Source: Pseudomonas chlororaphis subsp. aurantiaca (lineage in GTDB: Bacteria > Pseudomonadota > Gammaproteobacteria > Pseudomonadales > Pseudomonadaceae). From it: DNA of 64,000 bases. Every line of letters begins with the position of its first letter. Positions within the stretch are counted from its first letter, which is position 1. The notes beneath the pieces were generated by a model. That model had not been told where the DNA came from. It was given only the letters and a program-made list of their open reading frames with translations, and did not search any database. The DNA lies in NCBI RefSeq assembly GCF_013466605.1, contig NZ_CP059162.1, forward strand, positions 1,984,001-2,048,000, in the 5' to 3' direction. The position numbers and the translations under genes are program-made. Positions 33,992 to 42,995 of this stretch are shown piece by piece.

Positions 33992-36367
33992 TTGGTAGAG
34001 TACGTAGTTTCCCTCGATAAGCTCGGCGTCCATGATGTAGAGCATGTGGGGGGCAAGAACGCATCCCTGGGCGAGATGATCAGTAACCTTGCAGGCGCCG
34101 GTGTATCGGTCCCTGGAGGCTTTGCCACGACGGCCCAGGCCTATCGTGATTTTCTCGAATTGAGCGGTCTTAACGACCAGATCCACGCCGCGCTCGACGC
34201 CCTGGACGTCGATGACGTGAATGCCCTGGCCAAGACCGGCGCCCAGATCCGTCAATGGATCATGGAAGCCGAATTCCCCGAGCAACTGAATACCGAAATT
34301 CGCACCGCGTTCGCCAAGCTGTCCGCGGGCAACCCTGACATGGCCGTGGCCGTGCGCTCCTCGGCCACTGCCGAAGACCTGCCGGATGCTTCCTTCGCCG
34401 GCCAGCAGGAAACCTTCCTCAATATCCGTGGCGTCGAGAACGTCATTCGCGCCGCCAAGGAAGTCTTCGCTTCCCTGTTCAACGATCGCGCCATTTCCTA
34501 CCGCGTGCACCAGGGCTTCGACCACAAGCTGGTCGCCCTGTCTGCCGGCGTGCAGCGCATGGTGCGTTCGGAAACCGGTACCGCCGGCGTGATGTTCACC
34601 CTCGACACCGAGTCGGGCTTCCGTGACGTGGTGTTCATCACCGGCGCCTACGGCCTGGGTGAAACCGTCGTTCAAGGTGCGGTGAACCCGGACGAGTTCT
34701 ACGTCCACAAGGGCACCCTGCAAGCCGGTCGCCCGGCTATCCTGCGCCGCAACCTGGGCAGCAAGGCGATCAAGATGATCTATGGCGACGAAGCCAAGGC
34801 CGGTCGCTCGGTCAAGACCGTCGATGTCGACAAGGCCGATCGCGCACGTTTCTGCCTGACTGATGCCGAAGTCAGCGAGCTGGCCAAGCAGGCGATGATC
34901 ATCGAGAAGCACTACAAGTGCCCGATGGACATCGAATGGGCCAAAGACGGCGACGACGGCAAGCTGTACATCGTCCAGGCCCGTCCGGAAACCGTGAAGA
35001 GCCGCACCCAGGCCAACGTGATGGAGCGTTACCTGTTGAAGGAAACCGGCACCGTGCTGGTGGAAGGTCGCGCCATTGGCCAGCGCATCGGCGCCGGCAA
35101 GGTGCGGATCATCAAGGACGTGTCGGAGATGGACAAGGTCCAGGCCGGCGACGTGCTGGTATCCGACATGACCGACCCGGACTGGGAACCGGTGATGAAG
35201 CGCGCCAGCGCCATTGTCACCAACCGTGGCGGCCGTACCTGCCACGCCGCGATCATCGCGCGCGAGCTGGGGATCCCGGCCGTTGTCGGTTGCGGCAACG
35301 CCACCGAACTGTTGAAGGATGGACAGGGCGTGACCGTGTCCTGTGCTGAAGGCGACACCGGTTTCATCTTCGAAGGCGAGCTGGGCTTTGACGTGAAGAA
35401 AAACTCCGTCGACGCCATGCCGGAGCTGCCGTTCAAGATCATGATGAACGTCGGCAACCCGGACCGTGCCTTCGACTTCGCCCAGTTGCCGAACGCCGGT
35501 GTCGGCCTGGCCCGCCTGGAGTTCATCATCAACCGCATGATCGGCGTGCACCCCAAGGCACTGCTGAACTACGCCGGCCTGCCCCATGAAATCAAGGAAA
35601 GCGTCGACAAGCGCATCGCCGGTTACAATGAACCGGTCGGTTTCTACGTCGACAAGCTGGTCGAGGGCATCAGCACCCTGGCCGCGGCGTTCTGGCCGAA
35701 AAAGGTCATCGTGCGCCTGTCGGACTTCAAGTCCAACGAATACGCCAACCTGATCGGCGGCAAGCTCTACGAGCCGGAAGAAGAAAACCCGATGCTGGGC
35801 TTCCGCGGTGCTTCGCGTTACATCAGCGAATCCTTCCGTGACTGCTTCGAGCTCGAGTGCCGCGCCCTCAAGCGTGTGCGCAACGACATGGGCCTGACCA
35901 ACGTCGAGATCATGGTGCCGTTCGTCCGTACCCTGGGCGAAGCCAGCCAGGTGGTGGATCTGCTTGCTGAAAACGGTCTCAAGCGCGGTGAAAACGGCCT
36001 GCGCGTGATCATGATGTGCGAGCTGCCTTCCAACGCGATCCTGGCCGAAGAGTTCCTCGAGTTCTTCGACGGTTTCTCCATCGGTTCCAACGACCTGACC
36101 CAGCTGACCCTGGGCCTGGACCGCGACTCGGGTATCATCGCGCACCTGTTCGACGAGCGTAATCCAGCGGTCAAGAAGCTGCTGGCCAACGCCATCGCCG
36201 CCTGCAACAAGGCCGGCAAATACATCGGTATTTGCGGCCAGGGTCCGTCCGACCACCCGGACCTGGCCAAGTGGCTGATGGAGCAGGGCATCGAAAGCGT
36301 ATCGCTGAACCCGGATTCCGTGCTGGAAACCTGGTTCTTCCTGGCCGAGGGGCAGGGTGCGGTCTAA
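33992..36367 (+). CDS. ppsA: Phosphoenolpyruvate synthase
   Basis: A 791-residue enzyme converting pyruvate and ATP to PEP, AMP and phosphate for gluconeogenesis, which suits growth on the pyruvate produced by the prp pathway. The phospho-His motif '[14 protein letters not shown]' (His near 417), the N-terminal ATP-grasp ('[20 protein letters not shown]') and the C-terminal PEP domain ('[17 protein letters not shown]', 'GICGQGPSD') are intact. The start is TTG 33992 ([11 protein letters not shown]), with GGAG eight bases upstream; the upstream frame has no Shine-Dalgarno. Confidence 0.95.
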   Translation: MVEYVVSLDKLGVHDVEHVGGKNASLGEMISNLAGAGVSVPGGFATTAQAYRDFLELSGLNDQIHAALDALDVDDVNALAKTGAQIRQWIMEAEFPEQLNTEIRTAFAKLSAGNPDMAVAVRSSATAEDLPDASFAGQQETFLNIRGVENVIRAAKEVFASLFNDRAISYRVHQGFDHKLVALSAGVQRMVRSETGTAGVMFTLDTESGFRDVVFITGAYGLGETVVQGAVNPDEFYVHKGTLQAGRPAILRRNLGSKAIKMIYGDEAKAGRSVKTVDVDKADRARFCLTDAEVSELAKQAMIIEKHYKCPMDIEWAKDGDDGKLYIVQARPETVKSRTQANVMERYLLKETGTVLVEGRAIGQRIGAGKVRIIKDVSEMDKVQAGDVLVSDMTDPDWEPVMKRASAIVTNRGGRTCHAAIIARELGIPAVVGCGNATELLKDGQGVTVSCAEGDTGFIFEGELGFDVKKNSVDAMPELPFKIMMNVGNPDRAFDFAQLPNAGVGLARLEFIINRMIGVHPKALLNYAGLPHEIKESVDKRIAGYNEPVGFYVDKLVEGISTLAAAFWPKKVIVRLSDFKSNEYANLIGGKLYEPEEENPMLGFRGASRYISESFRDCFELECRALKRVRNDMGLTNVEIMVPFVRTLGEASQVVDLLAENGLKRGENGLRVIMMCELPSNAILAEEFLEFFDGFSIGSNDLTQLTLGLDRDSGIIAHLFDERNPAVKKLLANAIAACNKAGKYIGICGQGPSDHPDLAKWLMEQGIESVSLNPDSVLETWFFLAEGQGAV

Positions 36368-36376
36368 GCGGAATGA

Positions 36377-36410
36377 AGCACCGGCCAGCCTTCGGGCTGG
36401 CCGGTGCTTT
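36377..36410 (+). terminator. Intrinsic terminator of ppsA
   Basis: Perfect 14-bp stem AGCACCGGCCAGCC / GGCTGGCCGGTGCT closed by a TTCG tetraloop; only a short T-tract follows. Confidence 0.8.
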
Positions 36411-36422
36411 GAGATTCAAGTA

Positions 36423-36454
36423 GGGCGGGCTCCATCTGGAAGCCGCCCTTTTTT
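36423..36454 (+). terminator. Second terminator just before the hydrolase start
   Basis: GGGCGGGCT-loop-AGCCGCCC (one bulged G) followed by six T, ending only 13 bases before the ATG of the next gene. Confidence 0.75.
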
Positions 36455-36467
36455 GTGCAAGAGCATT

Positions 36468-37457
36468 ATGCAAAGCAGCAGCAACCTATTTCCCGTCGCC
36501 TTGATCAGTGCTGAACGTCGAGGCGACCTGAGTGAAGACGTCTACCGCCTGAAGCCTGGCAACAGCCCGGACGCCACGGTCGAGCTGGCCGTTACCCGCC
36601 TGGGGATGGCGGACGAACCCGAATCCCGTGGCGTGCCGGTGATCCTGCTGCATGGCAGCTTCTCCAATCGGCGCTTCTGGTATTCGCCCAAGGGCATCGG
36701 CCTGGGCGCGTATCTGGCGCGCATGGGCTTCGATGTATGGATCCCCGAGATGCGTGGCCACGGCCTGTCGCGACGCAATGCCGACTACCGCAAGAATCGC
36801 GTCGCCGACTATGCGCAATACGATCTGCCCGCCATCGGCGCCTTCGTGCGGGAACAAAGCGGCCAGGTTCCACACTGGATCGGTCATTCCCTGGGTGGCA
36901 TTACCCTGGCGGCGGCCCTGGGCGGCCAGTACCTGGGAGAGCCGGCAGTGGCGTCGGCGGCGCTGTTCGGTTGTCAGGTCAGCCGCACCTATTGGCCGTT
37001 GAAAATCCCGGCGGTGGAGTGGGGCGGTCGTTTCATTCTCAAGCGTTTTGCCCAGTTGTCCGGCTCGCGGCTCAAGCGCGGCCCCGAGGATGAACCCATT
37101 GGCCTGGCCCTGGAAGGCATGCGCTGGTATGGGCTGTTCGGGCGTTTCGGGGATGGGCAGAAGGACTGGTGGGCCGGTTTGTCCGATGTTTCGCTGCCGG
37201 TACTGGCGGTGAGCGCGGCCGGGGATCATCAGGATCCGACCTGGGCTTGTCGCAAGCTGTTTGACCAGTTGAGTTCCGAGCACAAACAGTTTGTCTGCCT
37301 GGGGCGCGAACAAGGGTTCAGCGGCAATTTCGGCCACGTCGAGATGCTGGTGAGCAAAGCCGCCCAGGCCGAAGTCTGGCCTTTGGTGGCGCGTTGGTTG
37401 AAGGATCAGCAGAGCCCGTTGTTGGCATCGAGTACCGAACTGGCTGCCGCGAGTTGA
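36468..37457 (+). CDS. Alpha/beta-hydrolase
   Basis: A 329-residue alpha/beta-hydrolase (esterase or lipase-like). 'VILLHGSFSNRRFWY' carries the oxyanion region and 'IGHSLGGITLAAAL' the nucleophilic Ser (about 145). A C-terminal His lies in 'NFGHVEML', and an acid in 'SAAGDHQDPT'. No signal peptide is seen. The substrate is unknown; orthologues sit beside ppsA in other pseudomonads. The leader is unusual: a terminator ends 13 bases before the ATG. Confidence 0.85.
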   Translation: MQSSSNLFPVALISAERRGDLSEDVYRLKPGNSPDATVELAVTRLGMADEPESRGVPVILLHGSFSNRRFWYSPKGIGLGAYLARMGFDVWIPEMRGHGLSRRNADYRKNRVADYAQYDLPAIGAFVREQSGQVPHWIGHSLGGITLAAALGGQYLGEPAVASAALFGCQVSRTYWPLKIPAVEWGGRFILKRFAQLSGSRLKRGPEDEPIGLALEGMRWYGLFGRFGDGQKDWWAGLSDVSLPVLAVSAAGDHQDPTWACRKLFDQLSSEHKQFVCLGREQGFSGNFGHVEMLVSKAAQAEVWPLVARWLKDQQSPLLASSTELAAAS

Positions 37458-37724
37458 GCTGTCAGGCTCTGACAAGAGCATTTCGTTCCGCTGCGCTTGC
37501 GGCTAAGATATGACGAATTTAGCGGTTATGGTCATATTCGGTCGCTGGTTCGGCATCCCGTTCGTGCTCATTGCCCCTGCTGAAATTGGCGTATGGTGGT
37601 GGCTGCACGGGGGGGCGAGGGCCAAGGCAAGATGTTAAACATTCGCCGCCAGCGCTCGTCACTCAGCATGAACCCTGCGAATTCCGACACCGCGACGTGT
37701 TCTTTCCATTACAGGAGTTTCTCG

Positions 37725-38216
37725 ATGAATCATTACCTCACTCCCGACCTGTGCGACGCCTACCCGGATCTGGTACAGGTGGTTGAACCGATGTTCAGCA
37801 ATTTCGGTGGCCGCGACTCCTTCGGCGGCGAAATCGTGACCATCAAGTGCTTCGAAGACAACTCGCTGGTCAAGGAACAGGTCGAGCTCAAGGGCCACGG
37901 CAAGGTGCTGGTGGTCGACGGTGGTGGCTCCCTGCGCCGCGCGCTGCTGGGCGACATGCTGGCCGAGAAGGCCGCCAAGAACGGTTGGGAAGGGCTGGTG
38001 ATCTACGGCTGCATCCGTGACGTCGATGTCATCGCGCAAACCGACCTGGGGGTTCAGGCGCTGGCCAGCCATCCGATGAAAACCGACAAGCGCGGCATTG
38101 GCGATCTCAATGTGGCGGTGACTTTTGCCGGAGTGACTTTCCGTCCGGGCGAATATGTCTATGCCGACAACAATGGCGTGATCGTTTCGCCAAGCCCGCT
38201 GAAAATGCCTGAATAA
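37725..38216 (+). CDS. rraA: RraA family protein (RNase E inhibitor-like / HMG aldolase fold)
   Basis: A 163-residue RraA-fold protein. '[18 protein letters not shown]' and 'GCIRDVDVI' hold the residues shared by RNase E regulator RraA and 4-hydroxy-4-methyl-2-oxoglutarate aldolases. E. coli RraA is 161 residues, so length favours RraA, but the aldolase signature means either activity is possible. ACAGGAG lies upstream of ATG 37725. It precedes cmaX by 25 bp and may be co-transcribed with it. Confidence 0.88.
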   Translation: MNHYLTPDLCDAYPDLVQVVEPMFSNFGGRDSFGGEIVTIKCFEDNSLVKEQVELKGHGKVLVVDGGGSLRRALLGDMLAEKAAKNGWEGLVIYGCIRDVDVIAQTDLGVQALASHPMKTDKRGIGDLNVAVTFAGVTFRPGEYVYADNNGVIVSPSPLKMPE

Positions 38217-38241
38217 GCAGTCGACCAAGCAAGGGATAAGG

Positions 38242-39237
38242 ATGTTCGAGGAAGACAACGCGCAATGGGGGCTGGTGCATGCCCTGGTGCTGGATGGTAA
38301 AGGTGGTGCGCGTGCGATTGCCCGAACTGAACTGGACGACCTACAGTTGCAAGCCCATGAGAGCCTCTGGCTGCATTGGGATCGCAGCCATCCTCAAACC
38401 CAGACCTGGCTGCGTAAATCCAGCGGTCTGAGCGAGTTCAGCTGTGACCTCCTACTCGAAGAAAACACCCGGCCGCGCCTGTTGGCGCTGCCGGACTCCG
38501 AGTTCCTGTTGTTTTTACGCGGTATCAACCTCAATCCCGGCGCCGAGCCGGAGGACATGGTTTCGGTACGCATCTTCGGTTCGGCCCAGCGAGTGATCTC
38601 CCTGCGCCTGCGCCCATTGCGCGCGACCGATGAGCTGCTGGTGCAGCTGGGCGAGGGCAAGGGGCCGAAGACTGCCTCCGAACTCATCCTTTATATGGCT
38701 GAGTACCTGACTCATAAGGTGCAGGACCTGGTCAGCGACCTGTCGGAAGTGGTCGATGCCGAGGAAGAAAAACTGGATGCCGACGAACGGTATACTCCCG
38801 AGCACAGCAACATTCTGCAGATCCGTCGACGGGCTGCCGGACTCAAGCGTTTCCTCGCTCCGCAGCGGGATATTTTCGGTCAGCTCAGCCGCATCAGGCT
38901 GTCTTGGTTCGCCGATGACGATGGCGATTACTGGAACGAATTGAACAACAGCCTGACCCGCTACCTGGAAGAGCTCGAATTGACCCGAGAGCGCGTGGGG
39001 CTTGTGCTGGAGGCCGAAGACCGGCGCCTGAGCGTGCGCATGAACCGCATCATGTTTCGCTTCGGGATCATCACCGGGATCTTTCTGCCGATGAGTTTTC
39101 TGGCCGGTTTGCTGGGGATCAACGTCGGAGGAATCCCGCTTTCCAACAGCCCCTACGGGTTTCTGGTGGCCTGCCTGTTGATGGCGCTGGTAGCGTTGGG
39201 GCAGTGGTGGTTATTCCGACGTTTGCGCTGGGTCTGA
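38242..39237 (+). CDS. cmaX: CmaX, CorA/ZntB-like divalent metal transporter
   Basis: A 331-residue member of the CorA superfamily in the ZntB branch. A long cytoplasmic domain is followed by two C-terminal transmembrane helices, with 'LLGINVGGIP' in place of the CorA GMN. The GIN motif is typical of Zn2+-transporting ZntB. The N-terminus 'MFEEDNAQWGLVHALVLDGKGG' is also ZntB-like. It heads the cmaX-crfX-cmpX-sigX-oprF region, a conserved Pseudomonas envelope cluster. Confidence 0.9.
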   Translation: MFEEDNAQWGLVHALVLDGKGGARAIARTELDDLQLQAHESLWLHWDRSHPQTQTWLRKSSGLSEFSCDLLLEENTRPRLLALPDSEFLLFLRGINLNPGAEPEDMVSVRIFGSAQRVISLRLRPLRATDELLVQLGEGKGPKTASELILYMAEYLTHKVQDLVSDLSEVVDAEEEKLDADERYTPEHSNILQIRRRAAGLKRFLAPQRDIFGQLSRIRLSWFADDDGDYWNELNNSLTRYLEELELTRERVGLVLEAEDRRLSVRMNRIMFRFGIITGIFLPMSFLAGLLGINVGGIPLSNSPYGFLVACLLMALVALGQWWLFRRLRWV

Positions 39238-39300
39238 TCATGAACTATGTGACCCGGGGAATTTTGATCGCGTCTTTCACAGACATATCGAGAGGTGCGT

Positions 39301-39546
39301 ATGCACGATCCGTTTGAACAGTCGTTGCGTGACATGCTCAAGGCCACACCGTCCACCCGGGACGACGATGCGTGCCTGGGCCGCGTACTGAAAACCGCCA
39401 ACCGGCAGGTGGGGGCGGGCGATCTGTTCAGCCTGCTCGGCCGCTGGTTGCCGGCGCTGATGATTGCTCTGAATAACGGATCGGCCCATATCTCGCCGGT
39501 TTCCCGTCGTAAACCTACTGCTCGCACTGCTGATAAGGCTGATTGA
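39301..39546 (+). CDS. crfX: CrfX, small protein of the sigX locus
   Basis: An 81-residue protein conserved by position in pseudomonads, of unknown biochemical function. A middle hydrophobic stretch ('LFSLLGRWLPALMIALNN') could be an amphipathic or short membrane helix; the ends are polar. GAGAGG precedes ATG 39301, which is preferred to an in-frame GTG two codons upstream. The cmpX start follows at once (3-base spacing), indicating coupling. Confidence 0.85.
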   Translation: MHDPFEQSLRDMLKATPSTRDDDACLGRVLKTANRQVGAGDLFSLLGRWLPALMIALNNGSAHISPVSRRKPTARTADKAD

Positions 39547-39548
39547 AT

Positions 39549-40373
39549 ATGGAACTTGATCTCTGGACTCAGAGCCTCGTCACTGCGATGACTGCGTTGT
39601 GGACCAAGGTAGCGAACTTCATTCCCAACCTGTTTGGCGCGCTGGTCGTGCTGCTGTTGGGGTTCGTGGTCGCCAAACTGCTTGATACCCTGCTTTCCAA
39701 ATTGCTCGCCAAATTGGGCCTGGACCGCTTGATGGGCGGTACCGGTTTGACCAAACTGCTGTCCCGTGCGGGCCTGCAGGTGCCGATTTCTACCTTGATC
39801 GGTAAAATCGTGTATTGGTTTGTTTTACTGATTTTTCTGGTTTCTGCTGCAGAATCCCTTGGCCTGGAGCGGGTTTCGGCTACGCTCGACATGCTGGCGC
39901 TGTATTTACCGAAGGTTTTCGGGGCCGCGCTGGTGCTGTTGGTGGGGGTGTTGCTGGCGCAACTGGCCAATGGGCTGGTGCGTGGAGCGGCCGAAGGAGT
40001 CGGTCTGGATTACGCCAGTGGCCTGGGGCGAATCGCCCAGGGGCTGGTGATCATCATTAGTATTTCCGTTGCGATCAGTCAGTTGGAGGTCAAAACCGAC
40101 CTGCTCAACCATGTGATCGTGATCGTTTTGATTACCGTTGGTCTGGCTGTTGCCTTGGCCATGGGGTTGGGAAGCCGGGATATTGCCGGTCAGATTCTTG
40201 CGGGAATCTATGTGCGTGAGTTGTATCAGGTTGGGCAACAAGTGCGAGTTGGCGAGGTTGAAGGGCAGATCGAGGAGATCGGCACGGTTAAGACTACACT
40301 GCTGACCGATGAGGGCGAGCTGGTCTCTCTCTCCAATCGGATCATGCTGGAGCAGCATGTAAGTAGCCGCTAA
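39549..40373 (+). CDS. cmpX: CmpX, MscS-family small mechanosensitive channel
   Basis: A 274-residue inner-membrane channel-like protein. Four to five hydrophobic helices occupy about residues 15-190, and an MscS-like beta-domain follows ('LAGIYVRELYQVGQQVRVG ... GEVEGQIEEIGTVKTTLLT'). It is shorter than MscS, with a small cytoplasmic end. ATG 39549 is preferred over the in-frame TTG two codons upstream. CmpX has been linked to SigX activity and membrane state in P. aeruginosa; here the same neighbours are kept. Confidence 0.9.
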   Translation: MELDLWTQSLVTAMTALWTKVANFIPNLFGALVVLLLGFVVAKLLDTLLSKLLAKLGLDRLMGGTGLTKLLSRAGLQVPISTLIGKIVYWFVLLIFLVSAAESLGLERVSATLDMLALYLPKVFGAALVLLVGVLLAQLANGLVRGAAEGVGLDYASGLGRIAQGLVIIISISVAISQLEVKTDLLNHVIVIVLITVGLAVALAMGLGSRDIAGQILAGIYVRELYQVGQQVRVGEVEGQIEEIGTVKTTLLTDEGELVSLSNRIMLEQHVSSR

Positions 40374-40461
40374 CCCGGCAAACCCTGCTAATGTATGCCG
40401 CCGCAAAATGCCCTTGTCTGGGCTGCGGTGGACATTGACCTGACTGTCGGCCCGACTCGTT

Positions 40462-41052
40462 TTGAATAAAGCCCAATCGCTATCCACGCGCTATGACCCC
40501 CGTGAGCTCTCTGACGAGGAGTTGGTTGCGCGCTCGCACACGGAGCTGTTTCATGTGACGCGTGCGTATGAAGAGTTGATGCGACGCTATCAGCGAACCC
40601 TCTTCAACGTTTGTGCACGTTATTTAGGGAACGATCGTGATGCTGATGATGTCTGTCAGGAGGTGATGTTGAAGGTGCTGTATGGCCTCAAGAACTTCGA
40701 GGGGAAATCGAAGTTCAAGACATGGCTCTATAGCATCACGTACAACGAATGCATCACGCAGTATCGGAAAGAACGGCGCAAGCGTCGCTTGATGGATGCG
40801 TTAAGTCTTGATCCCCTCGAGGAAGCGTCTGAAGATAAGGCGCCGAAACCTGAGGAAAAGGGCGGACTTGACCGCTGGTTGGTGCATGTGAACCCGATCG
40901 ATCGGGAGATTCTGGTGCTACGATTCGTCGCAGAACTGGAGTTCCAGGAGATCGCAGACATCATGCACATGGGGTTGAGTGCTACGAAAATGCGGTACAA
41001 GCGTGCGCTTGATAAATTGCGTGAGAAATTTGCAGGCATTGCTGAAACTTAG
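40462..41052 (+). CDS. sigX: ECF sigma factor SigX
   Basis: A 196-residue extracytoplasmic-function sigma factor. Region 2 includes 'ARYLGNDRDADDVCQEVMLKV' and 'KFKTWLYSITYNECI'; region 4 is 'LRFVAELEFQEIADIMHMGL' with its helix-turn-helix. No anti-sigma gene is adjacent, as is usual for SigX. The start appears to be TTG 40462 (MNKAQSLSTRYDP) with no clear Shine-Dalgarno, implying low or regulated translation. It sits 108 bp before oprF, a known SigX-influenced gene. Confidence 0.95.
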   Translation: MNKAQSLSTRYDPRELSDEELVARSHTELFHVTRAYEELMRRYQRTLFNVCARYLGNDRDADDVCQEVMLKVLYGLKNFEGKSKFKTWLYSITYNECITQYRKERRKRRLMDALSLDPLEEASEDKAPKPEEKGGLDRWLVHVNPIDREILVLRFVAELEFQEIADIMHMGLSATKMRYKRALDKLREKFAGIAET

Positions 41053-41078
41053 TTCGGCGCAAATATCTCTTACGTCTA

Positions 41079-41128
41079 GGTAAGTTCTGATAGACTTACC
41101 GCCGAGTTGTCCCCCGGTATGTGGGACT
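41079..41128 (+). promoter_or_regulatory. oprF upstream region with two inverted repeats
   Basis: Between sigX and oprF there is a perfect repeat GGTAAGT-N8-ACTTACC (41079-41100) and then GTCCC-N11-GGGAC (about 41108-41128). They could be promoter operators or a 5'UTR stem protecting this abundant mRNA. The oprF start is at 41160. Confidence 0.45.
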
Positions 41129-41159
41129 GCTTTACAATCACCAGATGGGGATTTAACGG

Positions 41160-42146
41160 ATGAAACTGAAAAACACCTTGGGCATTGCCATTGGTTCTAT
41201 TGTTGCCGTGACTTCGTTCGGCGTTCTGGCGCAAGGCCAAGGCGCGGTCGAGGGTGAACTGTTTTACAAAAAACAGTACAACGACAGCGTTAAGCACATC
41301 GAAGACGGCTTCAACCCAGGCGCTCGTATCGGCTACTTCCTGACCGATGACCTGTCGTTGGACCTGAACTACGACAAAACCAACCACACCCGTTCGAACG
41401 ACGGCACTGGCAACCAGAAGATCAAAGGTGACACCGGCAGCCTGCTGGCTACCTACCACTTCGGTCAAGCTGGCGTGGACTCCCTGCGTCCATACGTTTC
41501 GGGTGGTTTCGGTCACCAGAGCCGTACCAACGTCCTGGCTGACGGCCACAGCGGTCGCGACCAGTCGACCCTGGCTATCATCGGTACCGGTGTTAAGTAC
41601 TACTTCACCGACAACCTGTTCGCTCGTGCCGGCGTTGAAGCCGACTACGCAATGGACAACGGCAAGTGGGACTACTCCGCTCTGGTTGGTCTGGGTGTGA
41701 ACTTCGGCGGCAACGCTGGCAAGGTTGCTCCTGCTCCTGCTCCAGTTCCAGAGCCAACTCCAGAACCAGAAGCTCCGGTTGCTGAAGTTGTTCGTGTTGA
41801 GCTGGACGTGAAGTTCGACTTCGACAAGTCGGTCGTTAAGCCTAACAGCTACGCTGACATCAAGAACCTCGCTGACTTCATGAAGCAGTACCCACAAACC
41901 ACCACCGTTGTTGAAGGTCACACTGACTCCGTCGGTCCTGACGCTTACAACCAGAAACTGTCTGAGCGTCGTGCAAACGCCGTTAAGCAAGTTCTGACCA
42001 GCCAGTACGGTGTTGAGTCGAGCCGCGTTCAATCCGTTGGTTACGGTGAGTCCCGCCCAGTTGCTGACAACGCAACTGAAGCTGGCCGCGCTGTAAACCG
42101 TCGCGTAGAAGCGCAGGTTGAAGCACAAGCTCAACAAGCTCAGTAA
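41160..42146 (+). CDS. oprF: Major outer-membrane porin OprF
   Basis: A 328-residue OmpA-family porin. The signal peptide ends at 'VLA|QGQ'. An eight-strand barrel spans about 25-185, a Pro/Ala/Glu hinge ('APAPAPVPEPTPEPEAP') about 189-206, and a peptidoglycan-binding OmpA domain follows ('VEGHTDSVGPDAYNQKLSERR'). There is not one cysteine in the protein, whereas P. aeruginosa OprF has four. Codon use (many GCT, GTT, GGT) differs from its neighbours, as expected for a very highly expressed gene. Confidence 0.97.
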   Translation: MKLKNTLGIAIGSIVAVTSFGVLAQGQGAVEGELFYKKQYNDSVKHIEDGFNPGARIGYFLTDDLSLDLNYDKTNHTRSNDGTGNQKIKGDTGSLLATYHFGQAGVDSLRPYVSGGFGHQSRTNVLADGHSGRDQSTLAIIGTGVKYYFTDNLFARAGVEADYAMDNGKWDYSALVGLGVNFGGNAGKVAPAPAPVPEPTPEPEAPVAEVVRVELDVKFDFDKSVVKPNSYADIKNLADFMKQYPQTTTVVEGHTDSVGPDAYNQKLSERRANAVKQVLTSQYGVESSRVQSVGYGESRPVADNATEAGRAVNRRVEAQVEAQAQQAQ

Positions 42147-42165
42147 TCTGTAGCTTGCAGCTTTG

Positions 42166-42191
42166 AAAAACCCGGCCTAGGCCGGGTTTTT
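42166..42191. terminator. Bidirectional terminator between oprF and cobA
   Basis: Perfect palindrome AAAAACCCGGCC-ta-GGCCGGGTTTTT, serving the convergent genes. Confidence 0.95.
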
Positions 42192-42223
42192 CTTTGTCCG
42201 CGATTTGCTGAAAGAGTCTGGCG

Positions 42224-42985
42224 TCAGGCCGAAATTGCTGCCACCAGGGCCGCCTCGGAAAGGGCCGGCAGTTGTGCGCCGCAAGCAGCCACCTCGCCAA
42301 CCACCAGGATGGCCGGGCTTTTCAGCTGGAAGGCATGGGCATCGTCCTGCATGGCGTGCAGATCGCTCCGGCACAGGCGCTGCTCGAGCAGGGAAGCGTT
42401 TTCGATCATGGCCACCGGGGTGTGTGGTGTCAGGCCGCCAGCGATCAGCTGTTCACGTATCTCACCCAGTTTGGCCACCCCCATATAGATCACCAGCGTC
42501 GTACCGCTTTGCGCCAGGGCCTGCCAGTTCAGGCTGCTGTCGTCCTGGGTATGGGCCGTCAGCAGGGTGACGCCACGGGCAACACCGCGCAGGGTCAGCG
42601 GGATCCCGCACTGGGTAGCCCCCGCCAGGCCGGCCGTGATGCCGTTCACCAGTTCCACCTCGACGCCACGTTCCTGCAGCCACTGCGCTTCCTCACCGCC
42701 ACGGCCGAAGATGCATGGGTCGCCGCCCTTGAGGCGTACCACGCACTTGCCATGCCGGGCGTAGCGCAACATCAGCCGATGAATGAACGCCTGGGGCGTC
42801 GAGCGGCAGCCGCCACGTTTACCCACGGCAATGACCCGTGCCCGAGGGCAGTGCTCCAGCACCGCCGGATTCACCAGATCGTCGATCAGCACCACATCGG
42901 CGTCGCCCAGGGCCCGCACGGCCTTGAGGGTCAGCAGTTCAGGATCGCCGGGGCCCGCACCCACCAGCCAGACTTTTGCGCTCAT
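42224..42985 (-). CDS. cobA: Uroporphyrinogen-III C-methyltransferase
   Basis: A 253-residue SUMT that makes precorrin-2, here supplying sirohaem for nitrite reductase. The SAM-binding start 'VWLVGAGPGDPELLTLKA' and 'VRLKGGDPCIFGRGGEEA' are diagnostic. It is the last gene of the nirB-nirD-nasC-cobA operon (10-bp gap), so sirohaem supply is coupled to the enzyme that needs it. Confidence 0.95.
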   Translation of the reverse strand: MSAKVWLVGAGPGDPELLTLKAVRALGDADVVLIDDLVNPAVLEHCPRARVIAVGKRGGCRSTPQAFIHRLMLRYARHGKCVVRLKGGDPCIFGRGGEEAQWLQERGVEVELVNGITAGLAGATQCGIPLTLRGVARGVTLLTAHTQDDSSLNWQALAQSGTTLVIYMGVAKLGEIREQLIAGGLTPHTPVAMIENASLLEQRLCRSDLHAMQDDAHAFQLKSPAILVVGEVAACGAQLPALSEAALVAAISA

Positions 42986-42995
42986 GTTTGTTTCC

